64,000 nucleotides of DNA from Thalassotalea_H sp040779345 (lineage in GTDB: Bacteria; Pseudomonadota; Gammaproteobacteria; Enterobacterales; Alteromonadaceae): positions 222,836 to 286,835 of the forward strand of contig JBFONU010000004.1 of NCBI GenBank assembly GCA_040779345.1, in the 5' to 3' direction. Shown one piece after another: positions 44,624 through 54,068 of this stretch (positions are counted from its first letter, which is position 1; the number at the start of each line of letters is the position of its first letter). Both the position numbers and the translations under genes were made by a program. The notes under the pieces were generated by a model. It did no database searches. It was given only the letters and a program-made list of their open reading frames with translations, and was not told the origin of the DNA.

Positions 44624-45280
44624 CTAGAATGGGATATCGTCATCAAAATCAATGGTTGGCTCTTGAGGGTTTACCTTAGGCGCTTGCTGTTGATTTTGTT
44701 GACCTTGATTAAAACCACTTTGCTGAGCGGGTTGCTGATAGCCACTCTGTTGAGCAGGCTGCTGGTAGCCACCACCTTGTTGCTGTGGTGATTTATAAAC
44801 AGGTTGCTGTTGAGGTGCCGCAGGCTTTTGTTGCCCTTGATTCGCATAACCACCTTGTTGCTGGCCTTGAGCAGAATATCCGCCAGTTTGCTGTTGTCCT
44901 TGATTAGCATAACCACCGGCTTGTTGACCGCCACCTTGACCGCGAGAGTCAAGCATTTGCATTTCGTTAGCCACGATTTCTGTCGTGTACTGATCAGCAC
45001 CTTGCTGATTTTGCCACTTGCGTGTTTGTAAACGCCCTTCTAAATAAACCTTTGAGCCTTTTTTCAAATATTCGCCAGCAATTTCAGCTAAACGTTGATA
45101 AATGACAATGCGATGCCATTCTGTTTTTTCTTTTTGCTCACCAGTTTGCTTATCTTTCCATGTTTCAGATGTTGCCACCGTAAAGTTTGCTACCGCACTA
45201 CCGTTTGGCATAAAACGTACTTCAGGATCTTGTCCTAAATTCCCTACAATAATAACTTTGTTTACGCCACGACTTGCCAT
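44624..45280 (-). CDS. ssb: Single-stranded DNA-binding protein
   Basis: 218 residues. Residues 1-110 are the OB fold (MASRGVNKVIIVGNLGQDPEVR, then NFTVATSETWKDK). The linker (about 115-205) is a long Gln/Gly-rich, low-complexity tract with repeated YANQGQQQ and QQPAQQSGYQ units. The tail DFDDDIPF is the acidic tip that recruits repair and replication proteins. It binds exposed single strands in the cytoplasm. ssb commonly lies near yajR and uvrA in related genomes, as here about 9 kb apart. It is the right flank of the island. Confidence 0.97.
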   Translation of the reverse strand: MASRGVNKVIIVGNLGQDPEVRFMPNGSAVANFTVATSETWKDKQTGEQKEKTEWHRIVIYQRLAEIAGEYLKKGSKVYLEGRLQTRKWQNQQGADQYTTEIVANEMQMLDSRGQGGGQQAGGYANQGQQQTGGYSAQGQQQGGYANQGQQKPAAPQQQPVYKSPQQQGGGYQQPAQQSGYQQPAQQSGFNQGQQNQQQAPKVNPQEPTIDFDDDIPF

Positions 45281-45438
45281 GTATCTCTCTCACTAAAATT
45301 GAGCAGTAATAATTAAATCACTGACTTAAAAGCACTAAATAAAGGTTACTATAATTAGGCTTTTTTGATTTAAACGGGTAAGCGAACTATTCTATATCAG
45401 CACCTTTTTAAATGCGATAGTTCTCATCAATAAATATT

Positions 45439-45843
45439 TTATCCCTTCAAATACCTTGTCATTTTTTCAACGATATTTGCTGGTATTTTCTCTGCTTTTT
45501 GTTGCTGATAATCATAATGCACCATAACTGCCGTGCCTGATGCTCGTAATTCGCCTTTTTGCCATAACTCTTGAAAAACATCAAAAGAAGAGCCGCCAAT
45601 TCTGCTGATATAGGTTCTCACTTCCATAACTTCACCGTAATACATTTGGCCATGAAAGCTCACTTCCATTTTAGCGATAATTAACTTCCATTTTGATAAG
45701 TCTAAATCTGGCGTAAACCATCGAAAAACCTCATCACGGGCACCTTCAAACCATACAGGCACCATAGTATTGTTTATATGCCCTAATGCATCGGTATCGC
45801 TAAATCTAGGGTTAAATTGTTCAGTAAAAAATGTTGTCGACAT
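45439..45843 (-). CDS. Acyl-CoA thioesterase, YbgC/FadM-like hotdog fold
   Basis: 134 residues of the 4-hydroxybenzoyl-CoA thioesterase family. The active-site stretch is RFSDTDALGHINNTMVPVWFEGAR, with the catalytic Asp and the GHINN turn, followed by FHGQMYYGEVMEVRTYI. It should cleave acyl-CoA thioesters in the cytoplasm; the chain preference cannot be read. It is monocistronic on the minus strand. Confidence 0.88.
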   Translation of the reverse strand: MSTTFFTEQFNPRFSDTDALGHINNTMVPVWFEGARDEVFRWFTPDLDLSKWKLIIAKMEVSFHGQMYYGEVMEVRTYISRIGGSSFDVFQELWQKGELRASGTAVMVHYDYQQQKAEKIPANIVEKMTRYLKG

Positions 45844-46051
45844 GCTGGCTCGCTCTCATCGCTATGTTATATAAATCAATTTCTGTGTCAGGGCTGTTGA
45901 GCTTTCGTGTTTAGTTTGAACGACATTAAATATCGAAAGCCCCGCTAGTGTATTCTTTTGTTAAGTGATCATAAATCATTTTCAATAAAAACCATGACCG
46001 ACTTTATACTAAGATCGCCAAACACATTATCTAGCGGTGCTTGCCAAAAAC

Positions 46052-46153
46052 ATGTCAGTACATTTGAGTAACGCCTATCAGAATAAGGGTCGAATCGGCG
46101 GCGTAGATAAAGATAAAGATAAAGACAAAGACAAAGACAAAGACAAAAAATAA
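46052..46153 (+). pseudogene. 33-residue ORF with Asp-Lys repeat tail, possible gene remnant
   Basis: An ATG opens MSVHLSNAYQNKGRIGGV and continues into seven Asp-Lys pairs before TAA. No ribosome site is evident. The tail resembles the end of the partial gene at 1-90. It may be the relic of a gene's 3' end or a chance frame over a repeat. Confidence 0.3.
46106..46147 (+). repeat. Hexanucleotide tandem repeat
   Basis: Three copies of GATAAA are followed by four of GACAAA, all in the same frame as the 33-residue ORF, where they encode Asp-Lys. Such tracts can vary in copy number by slippage. Confidence 0.85.
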
Positions 46154-46329
46154 GCCAAGAGAGTTATTTAAATCAAACGCTTGAATTTCAACAACACGGA
46201 AAAACACTAAGCTTGTACACAATTGTGCCAATCTAAAAAATAGTTGCTTTATCTTTTGAGAAACAATTCAGCAACAAACACACAATAAAAAAGATAATAA
46301 TCAGCAACTTAGTAAATAGCGCTAATTTG

Positions 46330-46376
46330 ATCAACAATAACCAACTTGATATCATAGCAAGTTGATTATTGTTGAT
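46330..46376. repeat. Long inverted repeat before the binding-protein gene
   Basis: Arms of 19 bases at 46330-46348 and 46358-46376 pair with one mismatch around a 9-base loop. The right arm runs over a possible TTG start at 46369. It may be a terminator of leftward or rightward readthrough or a translation-masking stem. Confidence 0.6.
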
Positions 46377-46389
46377 TTTAGGTACCTTT

Positions 46390-47913
46390 TTGATAAAGCT
46401 TTACTTTTTTATTGCGGCTATTTTAGCGTCTTCGATGAACGTGATGGCAAACGAGCATCAAAAAAAACCTCTATTAAGGGTGGTTGCCACGATTAATGAA
46501 GGTTATACCAATGAAGACGGTACAGGTTTATATTGGAATATTATTGAAGAAGTATTTAAAGACCATTATCAAATCGTAAAAACAACAACCCACTGGAACA
46601 AAGCAAAAAACCTTGTATCTTCACAACTTGCCGATGTGCTAATAGGGGTCACTAGCAAAGAGGAAGATTTCTTTACTTTATCCTCTTCACATATTGATCG
46701 CAGCTACCCACTATATGCTATTTATCAAAGTGAACAATTCACAATTAATACCCCTCAAGACTTAGAAAACCTTGCTGTTGCGATCCGAAAACACTCATCC
46801 ATTGACAATCTATTACCCAATAATATACATGGCTATTTTGTCGATTCTGTTTATCAAGTCGATAAACTAATATCTAACAGTCGTGTCGACATTGCCGTAG
46901 CGTATGCTTTTAATAAAAATTTAACATCCAAATCAAAGCAACTTACTCGCAAAGTAATTTTACCTAAACAGAAACTTTATGTTGGATTTCCAAAAAATGA
47001 CAAAGGAAAAATGCGCCAGAAAGAATTTGATCAAGCAATGAAAAAAGCGTTAAAAGAAGATCGCATAGCAAAACTATTCCCTAGTGCATTAAAGTATCAA
47101 CACGCCAATTATTTTGATAATCAGAAAGAAAAAACATTAAAATGGAATTTGGAGCCTAGGTTATTCAACGAAAAAACCAATCGTTTAGAAGTGCTCCAAC
47201 GAGAAATAGACTACAGTGAATACTTGAGCAAACAACTTTCGCAATATAACTTTCAGTTTGAGTCTATGCCATATAAGCAAACGTTAGTCGTTGAGCCTAA
47301 CACCACAATTTGTTCACTCACGCTAAAGCAACCTAAACATAAAGACGCAGAATTAATTTTTTCTCAGCCAGCTCACGTTTTTATTAGACCAAAATTGTTT
47401 TTCTTAAATGAAAACATTCCCTCCACTATCTCTCACCTTATGGATGACAATGCTTCTGTCGATATCCACAGTCTCTTAAATGACAATGCTTATCTACAAA
47501 TCGCTATCACTAGAAACAGTAATATCCATACAAGCCTAAAAGGCATAGTTAATAAGCAAAGTCTTAGTAGATTGCATATTATTGATGATTTAAATTACAA
47601 GAGTATGGTGTCATTATTATTAGCAAAACGTATTGATGCCTTTATCGCTTGGCCGAGTATGGTAGGTGAATTATTAGATAATAAAAGTGATATTGAACAG
47701 TTTCGCAGCTTAGCCCTAAAACAAAAGATTGGTGACAATGTTTTTAGCTTTATTACTTGCTCAAAAACCACAGAGGGGGAGCGTTTAATTGATCAAATCA
47801 ATGCGATTATTTCAACGCCAAAACACCAAACGCCACTTTATCAGCAAAGCCTTAAACAATTAGACCAAGACACAAAAGCTGACTTTATTTCATTATTAAA
47901 GCTAGCGTTATAA
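46390..47913 (+). CDS. Periplasmic solute-binding-like protein, two lobes
   Basis: About 507 residues. The start is uncertain: a TTG at 46390 gives a good signal peptide (LIKLYFFIAAILASSMNVMA, cleaved before NEH); a TTG at 46369 lies inside a hairpin. Two regions resemble the family 3 amino-acid-binding fold: LRVVATINEGYTNEDGTGLYWNIIEEV near the N-terminus and a second at about 270-500. This suggests tandem binding modules rather than one, which is longer than usual. No transporter is adjacent; it may feed a sensor. It overlaps the end of pssA tail-to-tail by 6 bases. Confidence 0.68.
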   Translation: MIKLYFFIAAILASSMNVMANEHQKKPLLRVVATINEGYTNEDGTGLYWNIIEEVFKDHYQIVKTTTHWNKAKNLVSSQLADVLIGVTSKEEDFFTLSSSHIDRSYPLYAIYQSEQFTINTPQDLENLAVAIRKHSSIDNLLPNNIHGYFVDSVYQVDKLISNSRVDIAVAYAFNKNLTSKSKQLTRKVILPKQKLYVGFPKNDKGKMRQKEFDQAMKKALKEDRIAKLFPSALKYQHANYFDNQKEKTLKWNLEPRLFNEKTNRLEVLQREIDYSEYLSKQLSQYNFQFESMPYKQTLVVEPNTTICSLTLKQPKHKDAELIFSQPAHVFIRPKLFFLNENIPSTISHLMDDNASVDIHSLLNDNAYLQIAITRNSNIHTSLKGIVNKQSLSRLHIIDDLNYKSMVSLLLAKRIDAFIAWPSMVGELLDNKSDIEQFRSLALKQKIGDNVFSFITCSKTTEGERLIDQINAIISTPKHQTPLYQQSLKQLDQDTKADFISLLKLAL

Positions 47914-49221
47914 AAATCTTTTCAGTAATTTATCAATTTTCGACATTGACAGCCTCATTAATATTTTACGTGGCTTAAGCGGATAATCACTAGGTGACTC
48001 AATCTGCTGGTAATGCGTTATATCTTTCGTCTGTTGGCAAATAACGCTAAGTTCTTGATTAAACTTTGCTAAAAGACGCTTATGATTATCTTGAATAAGT
48101 AAGCCATTTTCTAAATCTAGATTCCATGCCCTTGGATTTAAATTACTCCCCGTTAATAAATGATAACTATCATCAACTACCATGCCTTTTAAATGGTAAC
48201 TATTTTCACCATCTTGCCATAATTTAAATGTTAATTGCCCCGTACTAATGAATTTTTGCCAGCGCTTGATAAATCGTCGTAATATTTGCTCATAAATGTA
48301 AGGAATGATACCGATCAGGCTGAATTTTTCTTGATCGGCCATATAAAAATCACTCGCTTTTTTATCACCAACAATAATCGTGACCATCACCCCTCTTTTT
48401 AATGCTAAGACAAGTTGACGAGTGACAACTCTGGGTAGATTAAAATAAGGGGTGAATAAAATGATGTTATCTGTACTTTGCTTAAGTAACTGACAAATTT
48501 GTTTATTTAATAAATTTCGACGCTTACCACAGCCAACCAGTGGTGTAATTTTTAACTCTGTATCGGCTTGTGACTCAGCAAAGGTGTAGATGGCATTTTT
48601 AACAATCACTTTGGTTTTTTTGCTTTTATCTTTCGATTGCTTTTTAGTTAACGGTTGCTGATCGAGTAAATTAATTGCAACGCCCGAACGAATAAAACAA
48701 CTGCTCAAGTATTGGCAAAAGCTATCGGCTAATGCGGGTGATTCAAGTTGATAGTAGCGATCGAGTCGGTACTTATCCTCTTGATGCAGATAAACATCAT
48801 TAATACTTGCGCCACTATAAAATAAGGTATTATCAAAAACGATCCCTTTAAGGTGCAATACCCCCAGTAATTCTTTCGACTTAACCGCAATACCGTAAAT
48901 ATTAATATTTTCTTGATATTTTTTGTCAAAAGCAAGGTACATTGCGCGATTGCCTAATTGCTCTTTTTCACCAATCAAGCCTCTTTGCGCACGATGAGCA
49001 TCGACAAACACACACACATCTAATTGAGGTGTTTCTTGCTTTGCTAGATACAAAGCGTTTAATATTTCACGTCCTGCGTCATCATCTTGCAAGTATAAAG
49101 CGGTAATATAAATGCGTTTTCTAGCTTGGCTTATATAATTTAATAGCGCCGCTTTATATGCTTTAGGAGAAAGCAAAACATCAATACTTTGCTGTTCAAT
49201 AGCAATATAGGGTAAGTTCAT
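47908..49221 (-). CDS. pssA: CDP-diacylglycerol-serine O-phosphatidyltransferase
   Basis: About 437 residues, close to E. coli PssA. It makes phosphatidylserine from CDP-diacylglycerol and serine, the step before phosphatidylethanolamine. It belongs to the phospholipase D superfamily with two HKD motifs: HLKGIVFDNTLFYSGASIND and HLKGMVVDDSYHLLTGSNLN. It acts at the inner membrane surface. I prefer the ATG at 49221 over a GTG at 49245. It is preceded by the chemotaxis receptor gene on the same strand. Confidence 0.92.
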   Translation of the reverse strand: MNLPYIAIEQQSIDVLLSPKAYKAALLNYISQARKRIYITALYLQDDDAGREILNALYLAKQETPQLDVCVFVDAHRAQRGLIGEKEQLGNRAMYLAFDKKYQENINIYGIAVKSKELLGVLHLKGIVFDNTLFYSGASINDVYLHQEDKYRLDRYYQLESPALADSFCQYLSSCFIRSGVAINLLDQQPLTKKQSKDKSKKTKVIVKNAIYTFAESQADTELKITPLVGCGKRRNLLNKQICQLLKQSTDNIILFTPYFNLPRVVTRQLVLALKRGVMVTIIVGDKKASDFYMADQEKFSLIGIIPYIYEQILRRFIKRWQKFISTGQLTFKLWQDGENSYHLKGMVVDDSYHLLTGSNLNPRAWNLDLENGLLIQDNHKRLLAKFNQELSVICQQTKDITHYQQIESPSDYPLKPRKILMRLSMSKIDKLLKRFL

Positions 49222-49254
49222 TTTATTGTTCTTTAGGCTAATCACCCTGTGAGT

Positions 49255-51225
49255 TTATTTTTTTAAGGTAAACTGTTCAAGTTGATTTGATAAATGATCG
49301 GCCAATGTTGATAAATTATGTCCTGCTTCCGCGGCTTTATTTGCTGATTGCATCACCTCATCAGCGCCCTTGGCAATATTTGTGGTGTTTTCATCAATGC
49401 CTGATACCATCTCACGCTGTTGCATTACCGCAGTTGAAATTTCAACCGTTGCAGTCACTATGCTACCAACATTATTGGTCACTTCACTAAAGGTGCTTTG
49501 CACTTGTTCTGTTTTCTCAACACCTAATTCGGCTTTTTCAACCCCCTGCTTCATCGCTAATACAGAGTCACTTGCACCTTTTTGCAATTGCTCGATAATG
49601 CGCTGTATCTCGGCTGTTGAGTCTTGCGTTCTACTTGCCAATGTTCTTACTTCATCAGCAACAACAGCAAAGCCACGCCCTTGTTCACCAGCTCTTGCCG
49701 CTTCAATGGCCGCATTTAAAGCGAGTAAGTTTGTCTGATCGGCAATTTCTCTAATCACCTTTACAAAACCCGTGATTTCACTACTATGCTCAGCTAAGTT
49801 ATTGATGACACTAGCTGACTTATTTACCTCTTGAGAAATATCACTAATGTTTTCTCCGGTATCTTTAACAATTGTTTGTCCGTTGGTAACATTTTTATTG
49901 GCTAATTCGGTTAACTGTTGTGCGCCATCAGTGTTTTGGGCAATTGTTCGCACAGAATCACTCACCTGACTAATTGCCGCAACAACACTGTGAGTTTCTT
50001 GCTGCTGTGTAGCAATATTTTTCTGCATATCACCCGTCAGCTGATAAATATCATTAGCCGCAGTTCTAAGCTCAATAACATCACCTTCAACAGAGTTCAG
50101 CAATTGTTGAATTTTATTTTGCATCACGGCAAAACTTTCCGCGATATCGCCTAATTCATCTTTAGCACTAATACGTAAAACTTCAGTAAAATCACCATTT
50201 CCTAGTCGTTCGGCCGCTAAATTGATCGCGTTCACATTACTTCTTAAAGAGTGATAAATGGCAAGTAATAAATAACAACTCCCTATAATGACAATAAAAA
50301 TAGCTATCGATAACAACCACATCGCGCTTGAACTTTGTTGCTGAAGGGTTTTGATACGATTTTTGAACAGTGTATTCGTTGCATGTTTATAACGCTTGAT
50401 TTCGATGATCTGCTCACTTGCCAGTCGTTTAGCTTCATTGATCGTTAATGAGATATCATCAGGCTCAATCACCTGCGTATTAATGACTTGCTGATAATTT
50501 TTAATCCCTACAATAATTTGGCGTGCTTGCTGAATATGACCATTCAACTCATCGTTAGAAACACGAGATAATTGCTCTATCGTTTTAGAAAATTTCAACC
50601 TGAACTCATTGATACGATTATCCAAGGCAACAATGAGTGTGTACGATTCGGCACTAAAGCCTTGCGCGATAATTTGGTCAATAAGGTCTTGATATCTCGT
50701 GGTATATTCAATTAATGAAGGTAAGTGCTGTTCGCCTGCTTCCATTAAATAAAATGAAATGACATCGCTTTCACGCGTTAAACCACTTAAAGCAGCAATA
50801 TTTTCTCTTAATGACAAGGTCTGGCTATAAAACAGGTTATATAGCGCAAAATTTTCTGGCGTGAGCTTATTTTGATTATTTTGCCAAGACGTTAACAAGT
50901 CACTCGTTTGCTTCGTTAATGATATAAACTTTTGTGTGTCACTAAGGTTACTTTGAAGTTGTTCAAGGTTACTAGTGACTGCTAACGCTTGATTAGGCTT
51001 GCTTCTTGTTGTGGCAATAGCGCTTTCAATAGCAAGCACTCTTTCAATTTGTTCAAAACCGGCTAACTCATATTCATATTGTTTAAGGAGTGATAATTGA
51101 TCATGAACAATCCAATAAAAACACGCTAATAAGGGCAAATAAAACATGCCGGCTAATAAAAAGAACTTCGCTTTAAAACGCAAGGAATTTGATAAAGCGA
51201 TCGCAGGTCGTAAAAAAAAGGTCAT
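49255..51225 (-). CDS. Methyl-accepting chemotaxis protein
   Basis: 656 residues. TM1 (about 20-42) and TM2 (about 300-325) flank a periplasmic helical sensor of about 255 residues. A HAMP domain follows (about 325-378) and then the long methyl-accepting coiled coil with the invariant tip EIADQTNLLALNAAIEAARAGEQGRGFAVVADEVR. It signals to CheA/CheW to steer flagellar motors. The ligand is not evident. It precedes pssA on the same strand by about 30 bases, but a shared role is unlikely. Confidence 0.95.
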   Translation of the reverse strand: MTFFLRPAIALSNSLRFKAKFFLLAGMFYLPLLACFYWIVHDQLSLLKQYEYELAGFEQIERVLAIESAIATTRSKPNQALAVTSNLEQLQSNLSDTQKFISLTKQTSDLLTSWQNNQNKLTPENFALYNLFYSQTLSLRENIAALSGLTRESDVISFYLMEAGEQHLPSLIEYTTRYQDLIDQIIAQGFSAESYTLIVALDNRINEFRLKFSKTIEQLSRVSNDELNGHIQQARQIIVGIKNYQQVINTQVIEPDDISLTINEAKRLASEQIIEIKRYKHATNTLFKNRIKTLQQQSSSAMWLLSIAIFIVIIGSCYLLLAIYHSLRSNVNAINLAAERLGNGDFTEVLRISAKDELGDIAESFAVMQNKIQQLLNSVEGDVIELRTAANDIYQLTGDMQKNIATQQQETHSVVAAISQVSDSVRTIAQNTDGAQQLTELANKNVTNGQTIVKDTGENISDISQEVNKSASVINNLAEHSSEITGFVKVIREIADQTNLLALNAAIEAARAGEQGRGFAVVADEVRTLASRTQDSTAEIQRIIEQLQKGASDSVLAMKQGVEKAELGVEKTEQVQSTFSEVTNNVGSIVTATVEISTAVMQQREMVSGIDENTTNIAKGADEVMQSANKAAEAGHNLSTLADHLSNQLEQFTLKK

Positions 51226-51336
51226 AAATACTCTTATCGTGTTAATGATGCAAAAATAGCTGACCTCTTTATTATGACTATTATTTCAAAAAACCCCTGT
51301 TTTTATTAATATTTTATTTAAACTTGCCACTATGAC

Positions 51337-53367
51337 TTAAATTGTCATAGCCAATTCTGCGGCTTGACGTATCGCTCTTTTCGCATCAAGTTCTGCCGCA
51401 ACATTTGCGCCACCAATTAAATGAGTATTAATGCCAGCGTCAATTAAACCTTGATACAAGCTACGTTCTGGCTCTTGCCCCGCACAAATAATTACGTTAT
51501 CTACGGCAAGTAATTGGGCTTTACCGTCAACTTCTATATGTAATCCTTTATCGTCAATCGCATGATAAGTCACTCCTGCGATCATTTTTACGCCGTTTTT
51601 TTGTAAGGTAGCACGATGTACCCAACCTGAAGTTTTACCTAAGCCTGCACCTACTTTTGAGGCCTTCCGCTGTAATAAGTAAATCTCTTTGTTCGTTTTT
51701 TGATGACTAGGTTTTGCCAATAATGCCCCGTTTTCTTGATAATTTTTATCGACTCCCCAGCTTTTTAACCAAGCATCTTTATCGCTCGTTAACGATTTTT
51801 CTTCAGCAAGGAAACAAGCAACATCAAAACCTATTCCACCGGCACCAATAATCGCAATTTTATCGCCAATAGGCGCTTTATCTTTAAGGACCTCTAAGTA
51901 GCTTTTAACTTTTGTGTGCTCAAAACCTTTGATTGCTAATTTTCGAGGTGAAATTCCTGTGGCTAAAATGACCTCATCAAAGCCTTGCTCTTTTAATGTT
52001 TCTGCACTTTTTTCGATTCCAAGCTCGACGTTAACCTCGAGTTTTTTGAGTTGTACATCAAAATATCGAATCGTTTCATAAAACTCTTCTTTTCCTGGAA
52101 TTTGCTTAGCGACATTAAACTGACCGCCAAGGGCTTGCGCTTTATCAAACAGCGTTACTTGATGTCCTTTTCTAGCAGCATAAACACTAAATGCCATGCC
52201 TGCTGGCCCTGCACCAACCACCGCTATTTTCTTGCTAACCGCAGTTTTTTCTATAATAAGCTCTGTTTCATAACACGCTTGAGGGTTAACTAAACAAGAG
52301 GCGCGCTGTTGCTTAAACACATGATCTAAACAAGCTTGATTGCAGCCAATACAAGTATTAATTTCGTTGCTCTTATCCTCTTTTGCTTTATTAACAAAAT
52401 CGGCATCGGCTAAAAACGGTCGCGCCATTGACACCATATCGGCCTGGTGATCAGCTAAAACCTGTTCTGCCACTTCCGGTGTGTTAATGCGATTGGTGGT
52501 AATTAACGGCAGTGAGACTTCTTTTTTCATTCGTTCGGTGATCCACGTAAACGCCGCTCTGGGAACAGAAGTAACAATGGTAGGTACTCTTGCTTCATGC
52601 CAACCAATCCCTGTATTAATTAGCGTTGCACCAGCTGCTTCAATCGCTTTAGCCATAGTGACTACGTCTTGCCAACTGTTACCACCTTCAACTAAATCTA
52701 ACATTGAAAGCCTAAATATAATGATAAATTCTTTACCTACCTTTGCTCTAACGGCTTTGATAACTTCACATGCTAAACGCATACGATTTTCAATTGAACC
52801 ACCCCATTCATCGGTTCTTTTATTGACTCTTACGCAGCTAAACTGATTAATTAAGTACCCTTCTGAGCCCATGATTTCGACACCATCATAACCAGCTTTA
52901 TCGGCAAGCTTTGCTGAGTGAGCAAAATCTTTAATGGTGCTTTTTATCTGTCTAACCGACATTTTACTTGGGGTAAATGGATTAATCGGTGATTTAACCT
53001 TGCTCGAAGAAACACTAAAAGGGTGATATGAATAGCGGCCGGCATGTAATAACTGAAGGCATATTTTAGTAGGATATTGGTGAACAGCTTCGGTGACTTG
53101 CTTATGTTTATTAACTTGCCAAAAATAACTTAACTGCGAGCCAAACGGGGAAAGGCGACCACGTGCATTAGGGCTAATTCCCCCTGTAACAATTAACCCC
53201 ACCCCCCCTTTAGCCCGTGCTTTGTAAAAAGCGGCTAATTTTTTAAAGCCACCTTTCTCCTCTTCTAAGCCAGTATGCATAGACCCCATTAAAACGCGGT
53301 TAGCAAGTGTTGTAAAACCAAGATCTAAGGGTTCAAATAAATGAGGGAAAGGCGTGTTTTTTATCAT
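51337..53367 (-). CDS. fadH: 2,4-dienoyl-CoA reductase (NADPH)
   Basis: 676 residues. An FMN TIM barrel of the old-yellow-enzyme family (about 1-340) is followed by the 4Fe-4S cysteines (CIGCNQACLDHVFKQQRASC), an FAD motif (VVGAGPAGMAFSVYAARKG) and an NADPH motif (IIGAGGIGFDVACF). It removes double bonds during beta-oxidation of unsaturated fatty acids. It is divergent from the GreA/GreB-like gene with a 180-bp gap; I saw no clear FadR or PsrA site there. Confidence 0.95.
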   Translation of the reverse strand: MIKNTPFPHLFEPLDLGFTTLANRVLMGSMHTGLEEEKGGFKKLAAFYKARAKGGVGLIVTGGISPNARGRLSPFGSQLSYFWQVNKHKQVTEAVHQYPTKICLQLLHAGRYSYHPFSVSSSKVKSPINPFTPSKMSVRQIKSTIKDFAHSAKLADKAGYDGVEIMGSEGYLINQFSCVRVNKRTDEWGGSIENRMRLACEVIKAVRAKVGKEFIIIFRLSMLDLVEGGNSWQDVVTMAKAIEAAGATLINTGIGWHEARVPTIVTSVPRAAFTWITERMKKEVSLPLITTNRINTPEVAEQVLADHQADMVSMARPFLADADFVNKAKEDKSNEINTCIGCNQACLDHVFKQQRASCLVNPQACYETELIIEKTAVSKKIAVVGAGPAGMAFSVYAARKGHQVTLFDKAQALGGQFNVAKQIPGKEEFYETIRYFDVQLKKLEVNVELGIEKSAETLKEQGFDEVILATGISPRKLAIKGFEHTKVKSYLEVLKDKAPIGDKIAIIGAGGIGFDVACFLAEEKSLTSDKDAWLKSWGVDKNYQENGALLAKPSHQKTNKEIYLLQRKASKVGAGLGKTSGWVHRATLQKNGVKMIAGVTYHAIDDKGLHIEVDGKAQLLAVDNVIICAGQEPERSLYQGLIDAGINTHLIGGANVAAELDAKRAIRQAAELAMTI

Positions 53368-53551
53368 AATATGCTTCTTAATGTCTCGACTTGCCGAGTT
53401 TAAAGGTCTAACCAGTTAGTTATAAAATAGACCTAGCGAAACAAAAACTCAAGCTTTATTTTGACACCTGTCAGATTGTAAGGCTAACTTATTCCTCCTC
53501 CCTAAAAGAAGGTTATGTTACGATGCAAAAAATTTGTTTACCGATACCTTA

Positions 53552-54040
53552 ATGAAGCAACAGCTTGTCAATAAAATAGTAGACCATTTAGACAATGAGC
53601 TAAATGCATTACTTGAAGCAGCAAAGAACGCACACATAGCGGCAATTGATGAACAATCAGTTGCTGAAACTCAGTATGATACCTTAGCCATTGAAGCAGG
53701 ATATTTAGCCGAAGGACAATCAAGACGTGTCGATGAATTAAAACAGGCAATGGCTGCCTTTACGCAGCTGAACGCTCAACTAAAACAACAAGCCAATCCA
53801 TATCAGTTGATAAAATGTGGCGCCTTGATCCAATTATCTCAAGATAAGCAACGTCAACATTACTTTTTTCTTGCTCCCGCAGCAGCAGGTTTTAGATGTG
53901 AAATTAACGGGCAGAAATTTACCGTCATTACGCCAAATTCCCCCATGGGAAAAGCCTTATTAGATAAAACAGTTGATGATGAATGTATAGTAGATTTAGG
54001 CGATAAACAGCACATTGATGATATTATTTTCGTTAAATAG
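53552..54040 (+). CDS. GreA/GreB-family-like protein
   Basis: About 162 residues from the ATG at 53552. The first 75 residues form a helical hairpin, as in Gre factors (MKQQLVNKIVDHLDNELNAL ... DELKQAMAAF), and the rest resembles the C-terminal FKBP-like Gre domain (FFLAPAAAGFRCEINGQKFTVITPNSPMGKALL). Gre factors enter the RNA polymerase secondary channel and rescue stalled complexes. The typical acidic tip pair is not obvious, so it may be a variant that binds polymerase without cleavage activity. Confidence 0.72.
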   Translation: MKQQLVNKIVDHLDNELNALLEAAKNAHIAAIDEQSVAETQYDTLAIEAGYLAEGQSRRVDELKQAMAAFTQLNAQLKQQANPYQLIKCGALIQLSQDKQRQHYFFLAPAAAGFRCEINGQKFTVITPNSPMGKALLDKTVDDECIVDLGDKQHIDDIIFVK

Positions 54041-54068
54041 CCATCATTCGCCCTTAACTTATGTTCGT

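Larger units (their letters stand above)
45844..46368. other. 525-bp intergenic region with a repeat-derived ORF and a hairpin
   Basis: It holds the leftward thioesterase promoter region, a 33-codon rightward ORF with a hexamer repeat (46052-46153) and a long hairpin (46330-46376) just before the binding-protein gene. Nothing else recognisable: no tRNA-like or riboswitch-like pattern was seen. Confidence 0.5.
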
